DNA of 64,000 bases from Camarhynchus parvulus. Its lineage: Eukaryota; Chordata; Aves; Passeriformes; Thraupidae. The notes below the pieces were generated by a model. The model saw only the letters and a program-made list of their open reading frames with translations. It searched no databases and was not told the origin of the DNA. Location of the stretch: contig NC_044573.1 of assembly GCF_901933205.1 (NCBI RefSeq), positions 51,517,493 to 51,581,492 of the forward strand, read 5' to 3'. Positions 12,356 through 24,800 of the stretch are shown here, piece by piece. A program made the position numbers and the translations under genes. The first letter of the stretch is position 1. Each line of letters begins with the position of its first letter.

Positions 12356-15261
12356 AGTATTATCTGGGTATCCAATGTCCAGTTAATATAAATAAATCAG
12401 TTTTACTAGAATTTGTTGGAGTGTTTTTACTGCTAAAACTCAGACCCCATGGGATACAGTTAACAATCTCCAGATGTGAAATGGAAAGGACCATCAGCAG
12501 CACAGAAAAACTTTTCCTCAGTGAGGAGGGCTGCTGCAGCTGGAATTCATGGACATGCAAAGGGAAGCTAGCTGCTCAGACTGTGAGAATCAACAATCTT
12601 CTTCCACTTACTGTCTTCATGGCAAGACATTTACCAAACCTGCTGTGCTAGTAGAGGCAAAGAAGGAGCTGGTGAGCTACCCAGGGAGAGCCAGGCTGAG
12701 CTCTCTAGCACACTCCTGGGGGCAGGGATCGATGTTTGCCTGTTGTTAGAGCTTGGGGAAATGCCTCCTGGGGTGGCATTTAGATGAGCTGTGTGTTGAG
12801 TGAAGTCTCGTGGGACTGAAATGAGCACAGAATCTTCTTTCCTTTCTTTTGCAAGTCTGTCCACAGGGAAGCCTTGGATGACATTTGACACTGTCTCACT
12901 TTTCACGTCTTTATCAAACTATGGCCACATAGAGGCTCTGTAAGGAAACTGGATGCTGGGACAAGGAGTGGGTTGGAATCTGTCTGCTCAAAAGATACTC
13001 TGTGACTAAGTACATTTCTTTCATCATAACCTTTTCCACCTTGCTGATTGAGAAACTGGGTAATGATGATACACAGATAGTTTTTCAGAAAATTTTATTG
13101 GACCTATTGACCTGTAAGGAACATCTTTGTGGTTAAATGAGATGTCCTGCTTTTAAAAGGCTGTTTATCTCAGCTGGTGTCTACACAGGTTCAGGGAAAA
13201 TGAATGGGCAGAAAAATATGTCCACCACCAAACAGCCTAAGGTGCAGTACAGAAAGTTGTATTTAGAACATAATATTATAGACACGTTGTCAGGGAGTAT
13301 TCCTGTTGCACAATGTTCTGAAAACATCTCTGTTTGCCTCGAGGGAATGCCCGTCTGCCCTTGTTGTGATCCATGGGAAAAACTACCCTTGTGGTAAACG
13401 CAGATGGAGTGTTTCCAATGTCTAATACCCATCCTGTTTTTGTTCCTAGTGCAGCAACTGAAGTGATGTGTTTGTGGAAATCATACAGGGACACAATAGA
13501 GAGAGGAGAGTTTTCAACTTTTAAGGTTCTATGGTTACAGAAAAACTCAACTTTAAGGACACTCTTATAATGCCAAAAATTTCTGGTTTGCAATTATTAA
13601 GTGTTTTTGAAATGTTTGCCATGTTTTATAGTTGATATCCAGTAGCTATGATACTGTTTAAATCCTATCCCCAGTGCCTCTTTCGAATTACTCTGCCCTT
13701 CCAGATGGGCATTATTCTTTCAAGGAACTATCCTCCCACAAAACCAGTGACTCAGGATGCTTTCAGGAGCTATCCTGTGGAATGCATCATATGTGCTTGT
13801 ACTGCTCATGCACCAGTCCTCCTTCAGCATTTCTTTACATACCTCCATGAAATATAGAGATTAATCCTGAGCATCCGACACTGGTATCATTATTTTGGGG
13901 CACTTCACCAGGTGTCAGTGGTTTTGAGGTGTAAGCTTGCAAATGTTAAGGTCTGAATGGTCAGGATTAAAAATAGCAGAAGCCCAGAAATATGCAAGTT
14001 TGTGAATTTTATCTTGATAGGTTAATCCTTACGGTCTCAGTTTGAAGCTTCTCTTCACACCATGAAGGACTGGAAAACCTTTTTTATGAATAAAACCTGA
14101 GATTATCAACTAATCATGTAAATTGAGTATCTGATACCCTAAAGAGGAGGGCAGAGTAAACATTTGAATTTCACTTTTGGTTTGCCCTTTTACTTCAATA
14201 CTTCTTCACAGCATTCAATCCTGTGGCATAAGTCCTTTAGGACAACATTTTTCCCTCAGGACTATGTTCTGTATTCTTCCCTCAAGCTGTGTTTTACTTG
14301 TCAGTGTAGAGCTCTGTGCTGAGAAACCAGGGTTTTTCAGTATGTTGCTCACTGTATTTTCTATAAAGACAAACTATGTGGTGGCAATGATATTATCATC
14401 ATTATCACTTTATTTTCCCTCTTAGCATGCCCAGTGCATATTCTTAGCACCTTGTTCATTTTTCTAATCTTTAGATGTCAAGCATAGAAAACAGTGTAAC
14501 TATATAATTTGTTTTGCATTTGGAGTTGCTTTCATTCATTTTACACTGAGAAAAAGAGACAGGTCACCAAGCAGGTGCTGAGAGTTTGATGGAAGGGAAT
14601 GCAGGTTGTCCTTTCAGCGCACTTAAACTCCAGTTATGACCAATGAGCTGACCTTGAGCCCTCATTCTTGCTCCAGAAGAAGAGAATCCATGACACAATT
14701 TGCCTCTGAGTACCACATGCAGCAAGAGGACCTAATGCCCACCTACCCTGCAGCAGGGTAGTCACTGGGGTTTGCTGTGGCCTGGCCTGTCCCCATGTGG
14801 TACAGCTCTTGGGCTTGCAGGCACTGCATCCAGGTTAGCCTTCTCCTTGGCCAGGCATTTTTGGTGGCTGAGATGGCTGTACTGGTGCTGGCTCCAGCAT
14901 GAACACCATGGGTGCTCTCTCAGAAATCCTTGCACCACGATCCAGGGCATGGCACAGGCATGCCTCCTGTCTCCTGATCTGTAAAAATGCACTAGGTTGG
15001 CTGGCTTGTCAACTTGCAAACTTAGGGGTAGGTGTGTCTGGATGGTATTTTGCAGACAGATGCAGCTTGATTCTGTGTTGTGAGCTTGCTGATACCCAGT
15101 CAGGAGCAAGTTATAAGGTTGTGCATTATGCTAACCACAGCTACACACTCCTAGTTCATTGCTGGCAAGGATTCATCCGGACTCAGAGAGTGAGTCCTCA
15201 CCTACCCCTACCAACAAAATACGTACAGACAAACTCAGACATCCATGGCATGTAAGGTCTG
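12356..15261. other. Intronic stretch with GC-richer patch
   Basis: No known element recognised. From about 14640 to 15230 the base composition is more GC-rich and overlapping ORFs of 100-118 codons occur on both strands (for example 14899-15255 + and 14762-15109 -), as expected from composition alone; no domain recognised. Confidence 0.4.
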
Positions 15262-15535
15262 GAAAGAATATTAGGTGCTTTTGTCTGACCTCCTGCTTAA
15301 CACAAGCCATAACATTTCACTTGCACCTGTAGTGAGCCCAGTAATTTTCATTTGGCTGAAGTTTGTCTTCCAGAAAGGCATTTGGTCATGATCTGAAAAG
15401 ATAGCAATCTTCTATTTTCCTTAGCAGCTTGCTCCTGTCATTATTCACTGTCACTGCTAATTATTTTCCAAATTTCTAACTTGTCCAGCTTCAGCTTGGT
15501 ACGTTTTCCACTGCTCTGTTAAAAGAGTCTTTTAT
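15262..15535 (-). mobile_element. Ancient CR1-type LINE 3' end
   Basis: Read on the + strand, the block runs TTGTCTGACCTCCTGCTTAA, CACAAGCCATAACATTTCAC, then phrases corresponding to the old amniote CR1 pattern (CAGAAAGGCATTTGGTCATGATCTGAAAAG; TCACTGCTAATTATTTTCC; TTCTAACTTGTCCAGCTTCA). Known: the same antisense word order is common in old CR1 copies of turtles, crocodilians and birds. Divergence is high, so this is an old insertion, much older than the other CR1 copies. Confidence 0.75.
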
Positions 15536-18500
15536 TCCTCATCTTGTGTCATGGTTTTCTATACAAGGAGAGATCTTATATCTCCTTTTGGAGAAGGTGA
15601 TCAGGTTAAGACCCTTGAAAGTGTCATCTCAGGAGATGATCTACAATCTCCCAGGCACCAATATCTCTTATTACCCCTGTTCCCATACCCTCTTTTAATG
15701 GATGGCACCTGAGCTATCCTTATGTTATGATCTACATGAATCCATGGGTCTGGTGTCCCCTTGCAGGTCATTTTGATCATGGTCACCAGCTACTTTCAAT
15801 GAAACAGTGTTGTTTATTTTAGGAGTAATGCCTGACAGAGAAAATGAGTTATATATGGTAAACTGTTTACGTGTGGTTGACCTAAGCGCCAGCTGTAATG
15901 CTTCAGCTGCTTCTGGTGCTGTTACAGACAGATGTGAGTTTGTCACTTGTTGATGCCACTTTATGTCTGCATGCAGTTCCTTTGCCTTAAACTAATTTTA
16001 AAGCTCTCCCAGTCCATTATTCTTGTTGCATGCTAAAAACATCTCCCACATGAGGGGAATTGCATGAAGCAAACTCTGCACTTTAGTTTACCTGACTGTC
16101 AGTTTGCATTAATTATTCCATTTTTTTTGTTCTTATGCAGCCTGAAATAAGCCAACCTCTGTTTCTCTCTTACTTGGATAGAATGATAGAGCTTACCAAG
16201 AATATATTTTACCTACTCATAAATGCTGCACGGGCAGGGCTTTCCAAGGTCTCACATCTGACAAACCCAAACACATAATTTCTACAGACACCCAGCAGTC
16301 TGCACAGCCATTTTCCACACATTTATGGATTGTATTTACTCTTTATATTATTAATGGACACAAAAAATTGTAATGGTAGTCTTTTTCTGGTTTTTTTTCC
16401 TTTGGTTGGTTGGTTTTCGTTGTTGTATGATAGGGTTTTCTCCATTATTTTGTACATTTTAAATCTGCAAGTCACAAAACCATTTCCTCTGAGTTAGTGT
16501 AAACCTGAAGTGCATCTTCATACGGGTACTTCATGGTTGCACTCCAAACTGGTTAGGTTGAGAGAAGGAAAAACTGTTGTGAGAGCCAGAAGCTAAACCC
16601 ACAGCCCAGAACTGCTGTGTCAGGTGCTTGAAAACTAAATTCTTCCAAGGCTACGTTGTTCTGGAGAACTGCTGGGAAAAGGCAGAATGCCACCAGTGCA
16701 GCCATACTGAAGCAGCCTGATGGATCTTTTAGATTGTTTATAAGCATGGAAAATTTTTTAAAATAACAAAATTTCAGCTATACCCAAACAACATTTCCCG
16801 TCAAAAATTTGTTTTGAAAGAGATTTTCTAACCCCAACATGCAATTTTGTGTCTATTTTAAGTGTGATGCTTTTTTCAGCCGCAGCTTTAGGGATACCTG
16901 AATTACCTTGAGGTTTGATTTTGGTACCGTATTATAGAATTAATTGGCAGAACGTTAGTCTTTTTTTACTTTACATAGACAGCTTTTTACGGCATCTTAC
17001 AGTTTCAAGGTAATTTATGGAGGTAACATGGAAGTGCAGAAGGGACGATGTTAAATAAGCCAGTCACAATAACTTGTTTGCCAGATGTTGTGGAATTTTG
17101 GGTGGAGTTTGTTAAATCCAAAATGGGGGAAAAGAAGGTTGGAGAGTCACTTCAGAAATATTGTCTGAATTTAAGCTGCACTGGGAAATTAATTTAGCTG
17201 CTTTTAAGCTTTTCAGGAGCTAGTGTCAGAAAATCCAGCTATAAAGATGGGTTGGGAAATGGGTAAGTCTTGCACACGGGTCTGTAGTTTCAGCGATATC
17301 ACAGTGGGCACAGCAATGCACATGTTTGAAAATAATGGTTTCCATCACTTGCAGAGAAAAGTTCTGGGGTCTGTGCACAGATGGAAGTAAAACAGCTGTC
17401 AGCAGGGCCCTCCCAGCCTGGAGGCAGGCAGTCTGCAAGGTATTGCTGTTGCAGTCTAGCAGGTGAAAGCGTCACCTGTCCTGGGTGATACTCTGGGAAC
17501 TTGCATATGTGTTACATCTCACCGTGTTTGCAGTATCTGATTCTCATCCCTCTTGAGGATGTGCCCAGAGCTGGGGTGCAGCTATGCCATCATATTTTGA
17601 TGGAGGGGTGGGTAGCAGGATGTGTTCATTAACCTAATTAATTTCTTCATTGTCTCTATATTAACCTTTGAATCTATTACCACTCTTGTTTGTTTTTCCT
17701 ACATGTTAGAGGCCAATTTTCCCCACAGGCTTTGCCTATTCAGTTATTTTCCAAACAGCCTCTCTCTTCAGAGAGACATTTCTCCCCAGAGTTCTAACGG
17801 TGAAGTCTAAACAAGCAAGTAAAACCACTTTTAGTAGGTTTAACAAAATAAAAAGGCCCACTCACTGGGCTAAAACTGCGCCAGGTGTTGCTGTAGTTAA
17901 ATTAATGGCTGCCTCCTTGACTTTGACATTCCAGGTAAAACAAGGAGGTTTTTTCCCTGGTTACAGGGGGAGATGAGCATGATCTTTCATTTCTTTCACA
18001 TTTTCCTAAGTTACTAGAAAGGAAGCTGCATCTATCTTGAACTCTTTCCAAATATGCCTTTCTGTGGATGTCTGCAAATCTCAGCAGATACTGGGATTAC
18101 ATTTTCCAGGATTCCTTCTAGATGAGATCAAGTGAAGATGTAGCCTGTGCAAGTCCTGGTCCTTGCTCTAGGGCACCTCAGGTGCAAGCTGGACTCTTTG
18201 CAAACCAAGGGCTTCCACCTGAGACCGCGTCTCCTCACCGTTGTCCCATGGCTCTGCTTTGTATAAAACAGCCCATGGAAAGGGATTTTCTGACCTCTGG
18301 TACCTCCCTATTCTGTCTTAAAACATAACTGTGCACTTGTACAGCCTCCAAACTGAGGCAAGGAATACTCACAGACTCTCTGCTTCCCTCTTGAAGGAGG
18401 AATAGAAATGTCAGAGGTTTTGCTCTTTTTTTTCAGCAGCCTCTTTAGAGCAATGTAGACATAAAGGCTAGAGCTGGGATATGCTGGTTTCATACCTTTT

Positions 18501-20442
18501 CTAGTTTGCTCTTAACCAAAAATTTTCTGGTTATTTAAAATCCCCCAGAACACCAAAATTGTTATGTTGTTTGCATATCTCCCCTTGTGTTGTTTTTGGA
18601 TTGCAGTATGAACAGCAGCATAACAGATGTGTGTTCCTTCTGTGCATTCATGGTTTTTTTCTTTATTTGAAAGTTCCTGTTCTGACCTTGTAAAATCTAA
18701 GGCCTTCCAGAAAAGAGAAATTAGAGCCTTTAGTTTCCAAAATCTCTTTCACACACAGACATCTGGGTACACACACCCATACTGATTGCATTTTGTTTAT
18801 GAAGAATTAGATTTTTTGCAAAATATTTCCTAATGCATTTTAAAGGGAAAATTAAATATAGCATATGGTGTCATACAAACTATTAAATTTCTTCTTTAGT
18901 AGAACTTGGTGATTACTGTAAGTATTACTGGTAAATATAAAATCTGTTTAAATTTGAGAATGTGGGCATCTGGCAGAGAAGAACATTGGCTATTTGGGCC
19001 TCAGCTTCCATACAGTGTGAGTCAAATGAAACTTGGCACTAGTTGTACTGTTTAGTCTTAAAACATTTTTTATAAGCCTCCTTTCTCTCAGTGAGATCAA
19101 ATCAGCCAGTGAGATGATATTCTGATCAGCATGGACTGGTGTTGTTGTAGTAGCCTGTGGAAGATAATTTTGGAAACAATATTAAATTATACTTTGAAAG
19201 GAATAAAATAATTTAAAATTCATCAGTTTCCCTCCATAGATTTTTTTAATTCAATATAATTCTTAAGATTAAGGGCAGAAAATAGCTTTAGAAGTAATTT
19301 TTCTTTTAAGTCCATGGCATTGTTAACTTAATTTTTATTTCTCAGCTTTCCCAAATGCAATCTTCTAACAAAATCAAGAGCATATCTAGATGAAAGATGT
19401 AGCCAAAGCTTGAATCACAACACTCCAGTTCTACCACATTACTGGGAGAAGTAGACTTGACTAGGTCTTTGGGTGGAAGATGGCAATATAAAAGACACCT
19501 ATAAATTAAAAATTAAGAAATACATAATTCACAGGTGTAGGGGCTGTGGGCAAATTTCTACACTGAGCTTCTGAAGGGTTCAACTTGTCCCAGAGAACAG
19601 AGAAACAATGGAGATGTTAGGTTTTCTAAAGGCTGTCTTGCATCTTTCCTTACCCCTTTAACATCAATACAACTTAGGCCATTCCTTTCAATGGAGTGAG
19701 GTATTGTCCAGTGGTTTGCTTCTTAAGAAACACATTCACAGACTTTACATATAACTAAATTTTCTAAGCAAAATTTTAAAATGTTCTTCTGGAGTTGAAC
19801 TATATTGTTGTTTGATATTTACCTGCCTTAAGGCTTTTCCTCATCATAGGTCATCTTACGTGCTGTCAAGATGCAGTGTGAATTTCTTTACAGCAGTAAA
19901 CAAAATTGCAGAAACTTGGTCACATTTTCTGGGCTTAAAAAATTAAGTACTGCAGTCTGAATTATCAGATACACCAAAAGTGACGTATTGCTTCTAACCA
20001 AGTGTCTTGAACATGGCATGTGCCAAGAAAAGGACAAGTTTTCAGAAATGTGGCAGAACTGAAGGGACAGGCAGTGCACATTCACAGCCGAAACTGGACG
20101 CAAGTAGTGAGCATACATACTGTGCCTTCCTGTGGGTCAGGTGCCAAACAGAGGAGGTCAGAAGTCTGGGTCTGTGTAGTTAAACTCCTCTGCTGGCATG
20201 TACCTTATTTCCTGATCCTGTTACCTGCTGTCTCCTTGCTTAGTCACTGACTCTACCTCCTCATTCACTTGGTCTCAGTGAAGTTTTATCGTTGTTAAAA
20301 ACATAAGGAATACCTTATGGAGAGAGGCTGCTGAGGAGAGCAATAACTTTTTTTGTTGCTGTTGAAACAATGACTTTTATTTTGGACTGTACTTACTTTT
20401 TAAGAATAATCGCTGGCTTTATCTGAAAATAAATATGTATAA
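15536..20442. other. Intronic stretch, nothing recognised
   Basis: AT-rich, single-copy-looking sequence with short T-runs (16391-16398, 18427-18435). Short ORFs on both strands lack domains. No exon or repeat identified. Confidence 0.4.
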
Positions 20443-20470
20443 GTGAGCTATAATTTTTTGTACTTAAATA
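20443..20470 (+). repeat. 28-bp direct repeat, left copy
   Basis: GTGAGCTATAATTTTTTGTA then CTTAAATA matches 20598-20625 at 26 of 28 positions. The two copies bracket an AT-rich block of about 127 bp. The right half of this copy also forms the left arm of a hairpin. Confidence 0.85.
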
Positions 20471-20489
20471 ATTTATTTAAGTACAAAAA
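20455..20489. repeat. AT-rich perfect hairpin
   Basis: TTTTTGTACTTAAATA (20455-20470), loop ATT, then TATTTAAGTACAAAAA (20474-20489). The arms are perfectly complementary over 16 bp, so the site could extrude as a cruciform. Confidence 0.9.
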
Positions 20490-20597
20490 TATAATTTTTG
20501 TATATATTGTATATATTTGTATAATTATATATACAAATATATAATTTGTATATTTGTATATATATACAAATATATTGTATATATTTGTATAATTTTT
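20490..20597. repeat. AT-rich low-complexity block
   Basis: Nearly pure A/T with repeated TTTGTATA and its complement TATACAAA, so many overlapping inverted repeats exist (for example 20529-20580). Short ORFs encoded here (Ile/Tyr/Lys-rich) are low-complexity artefacts. Confidence 0.85.
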
Positions 20598-20625
20598 GTG
20601 AGCTATAATTTAATGTACTTAAATA
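20598..20625 (+). repeat. 28-bp direct repeat, right copy
   Basis: Second copy of the 20443-20470 unit, with TTT to TAA type changes at two positions. It ends the AT-rich block. Confidence 0.85.
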
Positions 20626-20676
20626 CATTCTTAGAACTTCATTCCCCAATCCATCAGAAGACAATGAAGCTTATTA

Positions 20677-20983
20677 GGAGTCTGGAGCATCTCTCTTATG
20701 AAGTAGACTGAGGGAACCAGGCCTGTTTATCTTGGAGAAGAGATAATTGAGAGGGGATCTTATCAATGCACACAAGTATCTTAAGGGTGGATGTCAAGAT
20801 GATGGGACCAGCCAGTGCTGTCCAGGAACACATTGCCCAGTGAAGTTGTGAAGTCTTTCCCTGGAGATGTTCAAAACCAGCCTAGACATGATCCTCTACA
20901 GCCTGCTATACATGAACCTGCTTTAGCAGAGGTGTTTCACTGCATGATCTCCCTCCCAACCTCAACTATTCTGTGATTCTGTG
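20677..20983 (+). mobile_element. CR1 LINE, 3' fragment with internal deletion
   Basis: Landmarks: GTCTGGAGCATCTCTCTTAT, CAGGCCTGTTTATCTTGGAG, GAGAGGGGATCTTATCAATG, AAGGGTGGATGTCAAGATGA, then a jump to CATTGCCCAGTGAAGTTGTG, GGAGATGTTCAAAACC, and the tail CAACTATTCTGTGATTCTGT at 20960-20979. Sequence expected between the 'GATGGGACCAG' and 'TTGCCCAG' blocks is missing, so the copy has an internal deletion, probably over 100 bp. Confidence 0.9.
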
Positions 20984-21239
20984 ACTTAATTGGGTTAGCA
21001 TTCTCAGAAATGTGCCCCTTCCTCTTTTTTCATTGTTCTGTCCCTGAACCCAGTGGGGTTTGTCCTGAGCTGAAGTACCATGAGGCCTAGGTGGATCTTC
21101 CAGCCTCTGTTAACTTTCTGGTCTCTGGTTGGTCTGTAGTGGAGTTGTAAGACTGAGCCAGAAAAGGATACAAGTGAAAAAAGGCAATGTCTGCTCAGAA
21201 TCTTATTATTTCCCTTTTATCTATAGTTTTGACTACTTT

Positions 21240-21516
21240 TGAAAGGTGATCAAAAAGTTATTCTTACCAGAAACCAGCATGTGCTGTGAGGCACACAACT
21301 GTTTTTCTCTAGTCTTACCCTAGAAGACTTGTATTCCTCCTTCCTGACCAGTGCTGACAGAGCTGTGCATGGTGCACCTCCATGCCTGACCAGTGCCTGC
21401 GTTTCTCTGAAGCTTGGCTGGTTGCACCTTGGCCATGCTGCAGAGCTCCAGTCACAGGCAGGCACCAATGCACAAGATGCATCAGAAAAACAGGACACGA
21501 CCAAATGTTGGGACTC
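21240..21516 (-). mobile_element. ERV internal leader remnant
   Basis: On the minus strand this is the sequence directly downstream of the primer-binding site at 21517-21535, so it should be the untranslated leader and possibly the start of the gag region of the provirus. A 98-codon ORF (21250-21546) overlaps it, but it starts inside the LTR and shows no recognisable gag motif. The lower boundary is unknown; nothing clearly retroviral is visible below about 21240, and a CR1 ends at 20983. The provirus is therefore a broken 5' piece with no coding capacity visible. Confidence 0.45.
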
Positions 21517-21535
21517 ATCCCCATACAAGCCACCA
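21517..21535 (-). other. ERV primer-binding site, tRNA-Ile type
   Basis: Minus-strand TGGTGGCTTGTATGGGGAT. The complement of the 3' end of tRNA-Ile (TGGTGGCCCGTACGGGGA) matches at 15 of 18 positions, and all three differences are C to T, as expected from decay of an old insertion. It lies 2 bp (AT) after the CA end of the LTR, the standard retroviral spacing. Confidence 0.7.
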
Positions 21536-21537
21536 AT

Positions 21538-21881
21538 TGTTGGCATCAGTGCTTGGCACCAATCTGACTGTCACCACCAGTTTATCATCTTACTATAAAA
21601 CTTTCATACCTTCTCTCTGTGAATCCCAATGGGCAGCTTCTCACAGCACTCTTTCCTGTCCCTTGCAAACCCACCTCCTCACAACTCAACCCACAAACCC
21701 CAACTCTCCTCTCAACCAGCTAACCCAGTCTTTTATAGCACCCATCCTTACTGGACACAGCTGTGGCCTATTAAAGGCAAGGCTGTTCCTACTCTTAGTA
21801 CATTAGTAATTAGTAGTAATTAGCACAGCTGCAACTCCTCAGGGGTGAGACTGCCTTCACCACTATCTCTAGTCTCCTACA
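21538..21881 (-). mobile_element. ERV 5' LTR, antisense to AIG1
   Basis: On the minus strand the element starts TGTAGGAGACTAGAGATAGT (from 21881), has a TATA box GCTATAAAAG at 21739-21730 and ends GATGCCAACA at 21538, directly before the primer-binding site. The TG...CA ends, TATA box and adjacent primer-binding site define it as a retroviral 5' LTR of about 344 bp. An alternative start is TGTGGGAGGG at 21896. No clear AATAAA was found (GATAAA near 21580 at best), so the polyadenylation signal is decayed or atypical. Confidence 0.65.
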
Positions 21882-24800
21882 ATTGACCCTCCCACAACCA
21901 AACACCAGGTTGTGGCTTTCTCTGCTGGTTGTGTCACTTCTGCTTCACTTCTGATAAATTAGAAAAAAACTGGTACGTGAGCAGTTGTCTGGAGGAAAAG
22001 AAAAGAAAAGGAAAAAGAGCGAGGGAGAAGAGCATAGGGATGACACAGGCAAGGGGAGCGAGGATGAGAGAGCTGTGACATGGCAGGGAAAGGACAGCCA
22101 AGGCTGGGTGTGGCAGGGAAGAGCTGTGCAGAGGACATGTCCAGCCCAGTGGATGGTGATAAGGACAGTAGTGATACAGAGGAACCATTGGCCTAAGAGC
22201 ATGGCAGGAAGGCCCTAAAATCAAATGGGAGGATGCCACATAAAGGACTTCTGGGCTAAACCCATATAGACAAGGTGTTGGTTTGGAGGAGGGGAAACCA
22301 GTGTTTATGTTTGCTTGATGTGATATCCCTGAAGCTAAATAGTAGCTTATGAATGTGCCAAAGAAGCAAAACTGGAGAAGTTCTCAGTGCAAATAGTAAA
22401 TATAGTCAAGAATAACTCTTTTAAAAATTGAACTTGGTAGATGTTATCAATTTATGCCTCAATTTATTGCCTCATGATTCAATGAGACATTTTGGATGCT
22501 ACTGCCAATAGCAAAGTGTAGCTGTAACAAAAATTAAATCCTTCTGGCCTTCTACTAGCTTTTTGGTATGGCTTTTCCTGAAGGACTGGTATTCTTTGCT
22601 GTGAGCATGCCAGAAGTAGCAGAGGTCAATCAGGGACTAGAACATTTAGCTGGGCTTGATTGTAAATGCTGTCCAAAAAAAGTTCCTGCTTAAATAAGTG
22701 GTATTCTTTTCTCTATAAAAAGCCTACTAATATCTCCTGTATATAGTCTTTACCTCAAGAAAAGCACCAAAAATGGAAAAGCAGGGGAAGGGAAAGGGGA
22801 AGGGAAGGGAACTGCTTGCCATTTATATTAGTGTTGTGTAGTTGGGGTAGTGACAGAAATTTCCTCAAATAAACATTCAGATATACAACATCATTTTTTC
22901 AGATTTTGTCTTCTTGCTTTATCTCTGCATTCCTTGTGACCCTCTTCATCCTTTGCATTCTTTTCACCAATTTAGGGGTTTTGTACTTTGCCTTGCAGAC
23001 AGAAAAAATATTTTTCTGGCACCAATCATAATAGTATAAGAGACACGGAATCTCTGGCATACTAACCTCAAGATACATATTATTTTAATCCAAAATTGTA
23101 TGAAGAAGGACTATTCTGTTGGAAAGGAAGATGCTTTTTTATTTTACTTCTTAGTTGGTCCAAACAACAGCATCTGTCTGTAGGGTTTCCCCCCTCCTCC
23201 CCCCACAGATTATTACTGTGGGCATTTTATGTTAGACGTAACACTAGAATTACAAACAAGTGGTTACCATTACATTGTTATAGATGTGTGCTGAGCCCTA
23301 TGGTTGTGTTCATGTAGCTTCTCTTTATTTAGTAATTTATAAGCTGTATGTTTGCTTACTTAAATAGGGGAATTCAGTTTTGGTGATCATCACTTCTACT
23401 AATTGCCTGGCTTCAGCAGAGATCAAATAATTGTGTTCCTGAAACAAGTCTTTGTTTAGTCTTCATTTATGCCTCCTTCTCTATAGCTCCACTGTGAAGG
23501 CAGGATGGAGGGCAGCCTCTTTTAAGTGTTTTCCTGCTCACCTGCCAGTGGAATGGATGTGTCTTTGATATGGACAGTTTGGTGTCACAGTTTGGTTCTC
23601 CTTGGAGAACACGCTGCACTGAAAGGAAACTTCCCCCTTCATTACCCAGCCCTTTCTCCTGGCACTAATGATTTTTAATTTTTTTTTTTTAACTGTGGGG
23701 AAAAACATTTTCACAGCTCTGAAAAGGGTTCATTCAGCCTTTCTGTAATAGTTCAAGTGGTTGGTTTTCTTCTGGCTTCTGAAATATTACAAATCACAAT
23801 CTGGAAAAAGTTCTAATATGGTTCCAAGTCTTGCTGCTGAATTTGGATACATTGCTGGGACTTACTTTGTAGCTCATCCTTAACAACTGACAAAATATTT
23901 ACTCAGCACAGTGTAGAGAAGGCGAACTTTCTCCAAAATATTATACAGAGTTGGAGTCAGAACACAGACAATGAGGCAAAAAATTGGACCTGCCCACCAA
24001 GCCATTAGTTGAATAATTTTCCAGAATGTCATGAGAAAGAGCTTCATGAAATTACTTGCTGCATAGCTGCTTCTTGTGATATGGGAGTGGAGAGGGCAGC
24101 CAGGTCCCCAGTATTGTAGATACTGAAGTCTTAAGTGTATATTTGCATAGGCAATTCCAGCAAGAAATGTTCTTTACTGTTTATTAAACATTTACTTCAT
24201 AAAAAGGTGGTTTCCCTAAATTGATCTTCTGCATTTAAACTGAACAAAAAAGTCTTTAACCCAAGCTGGATCAGTGTTGTTTCTGTTTTGGTATTTTTAG
24301 AGTGTTAGTTTTCCCCTGGGGAAGGGATTATAAAACCATTAGAACCAGACTGGAGTTTTTGTAGTGTGGTGTGCTGTTCATCTCCTTGTCTAGAAAATGT
24401 GGGATTTCTTTCATGGGTTTCACCCCGCTTATTTGAGAAACCATGGAGGGAGAAAAATTGCAGTAAATTAACTGAAGTACAAGAAAGCCCATACTGACAA
24501 AACTCTAATAATAGGTTTATGATTTTATGCTGTCTTCATGTGATCCTTTGCAAAAGAGCCTCCTCAGTTATATTCCATTGTCTTTTTGACAGTGGTACGT
24601 GGTTGTTTTAGTCCAAATAATACAGGATATGTCCCAAAATAAGATCAGATCCCACTGTGTGCTTAAATGCAGTACACTGTGGTCAATATTTCTGGCAGAT
24701 TCCTTATTCTCAGTGTATTTCCCCCCCAATAAAATATATCAGACATGATGAGGCATAATAATTCACCCCTTCTGAAACTAAGGAGAAATGTTTTCATAAA

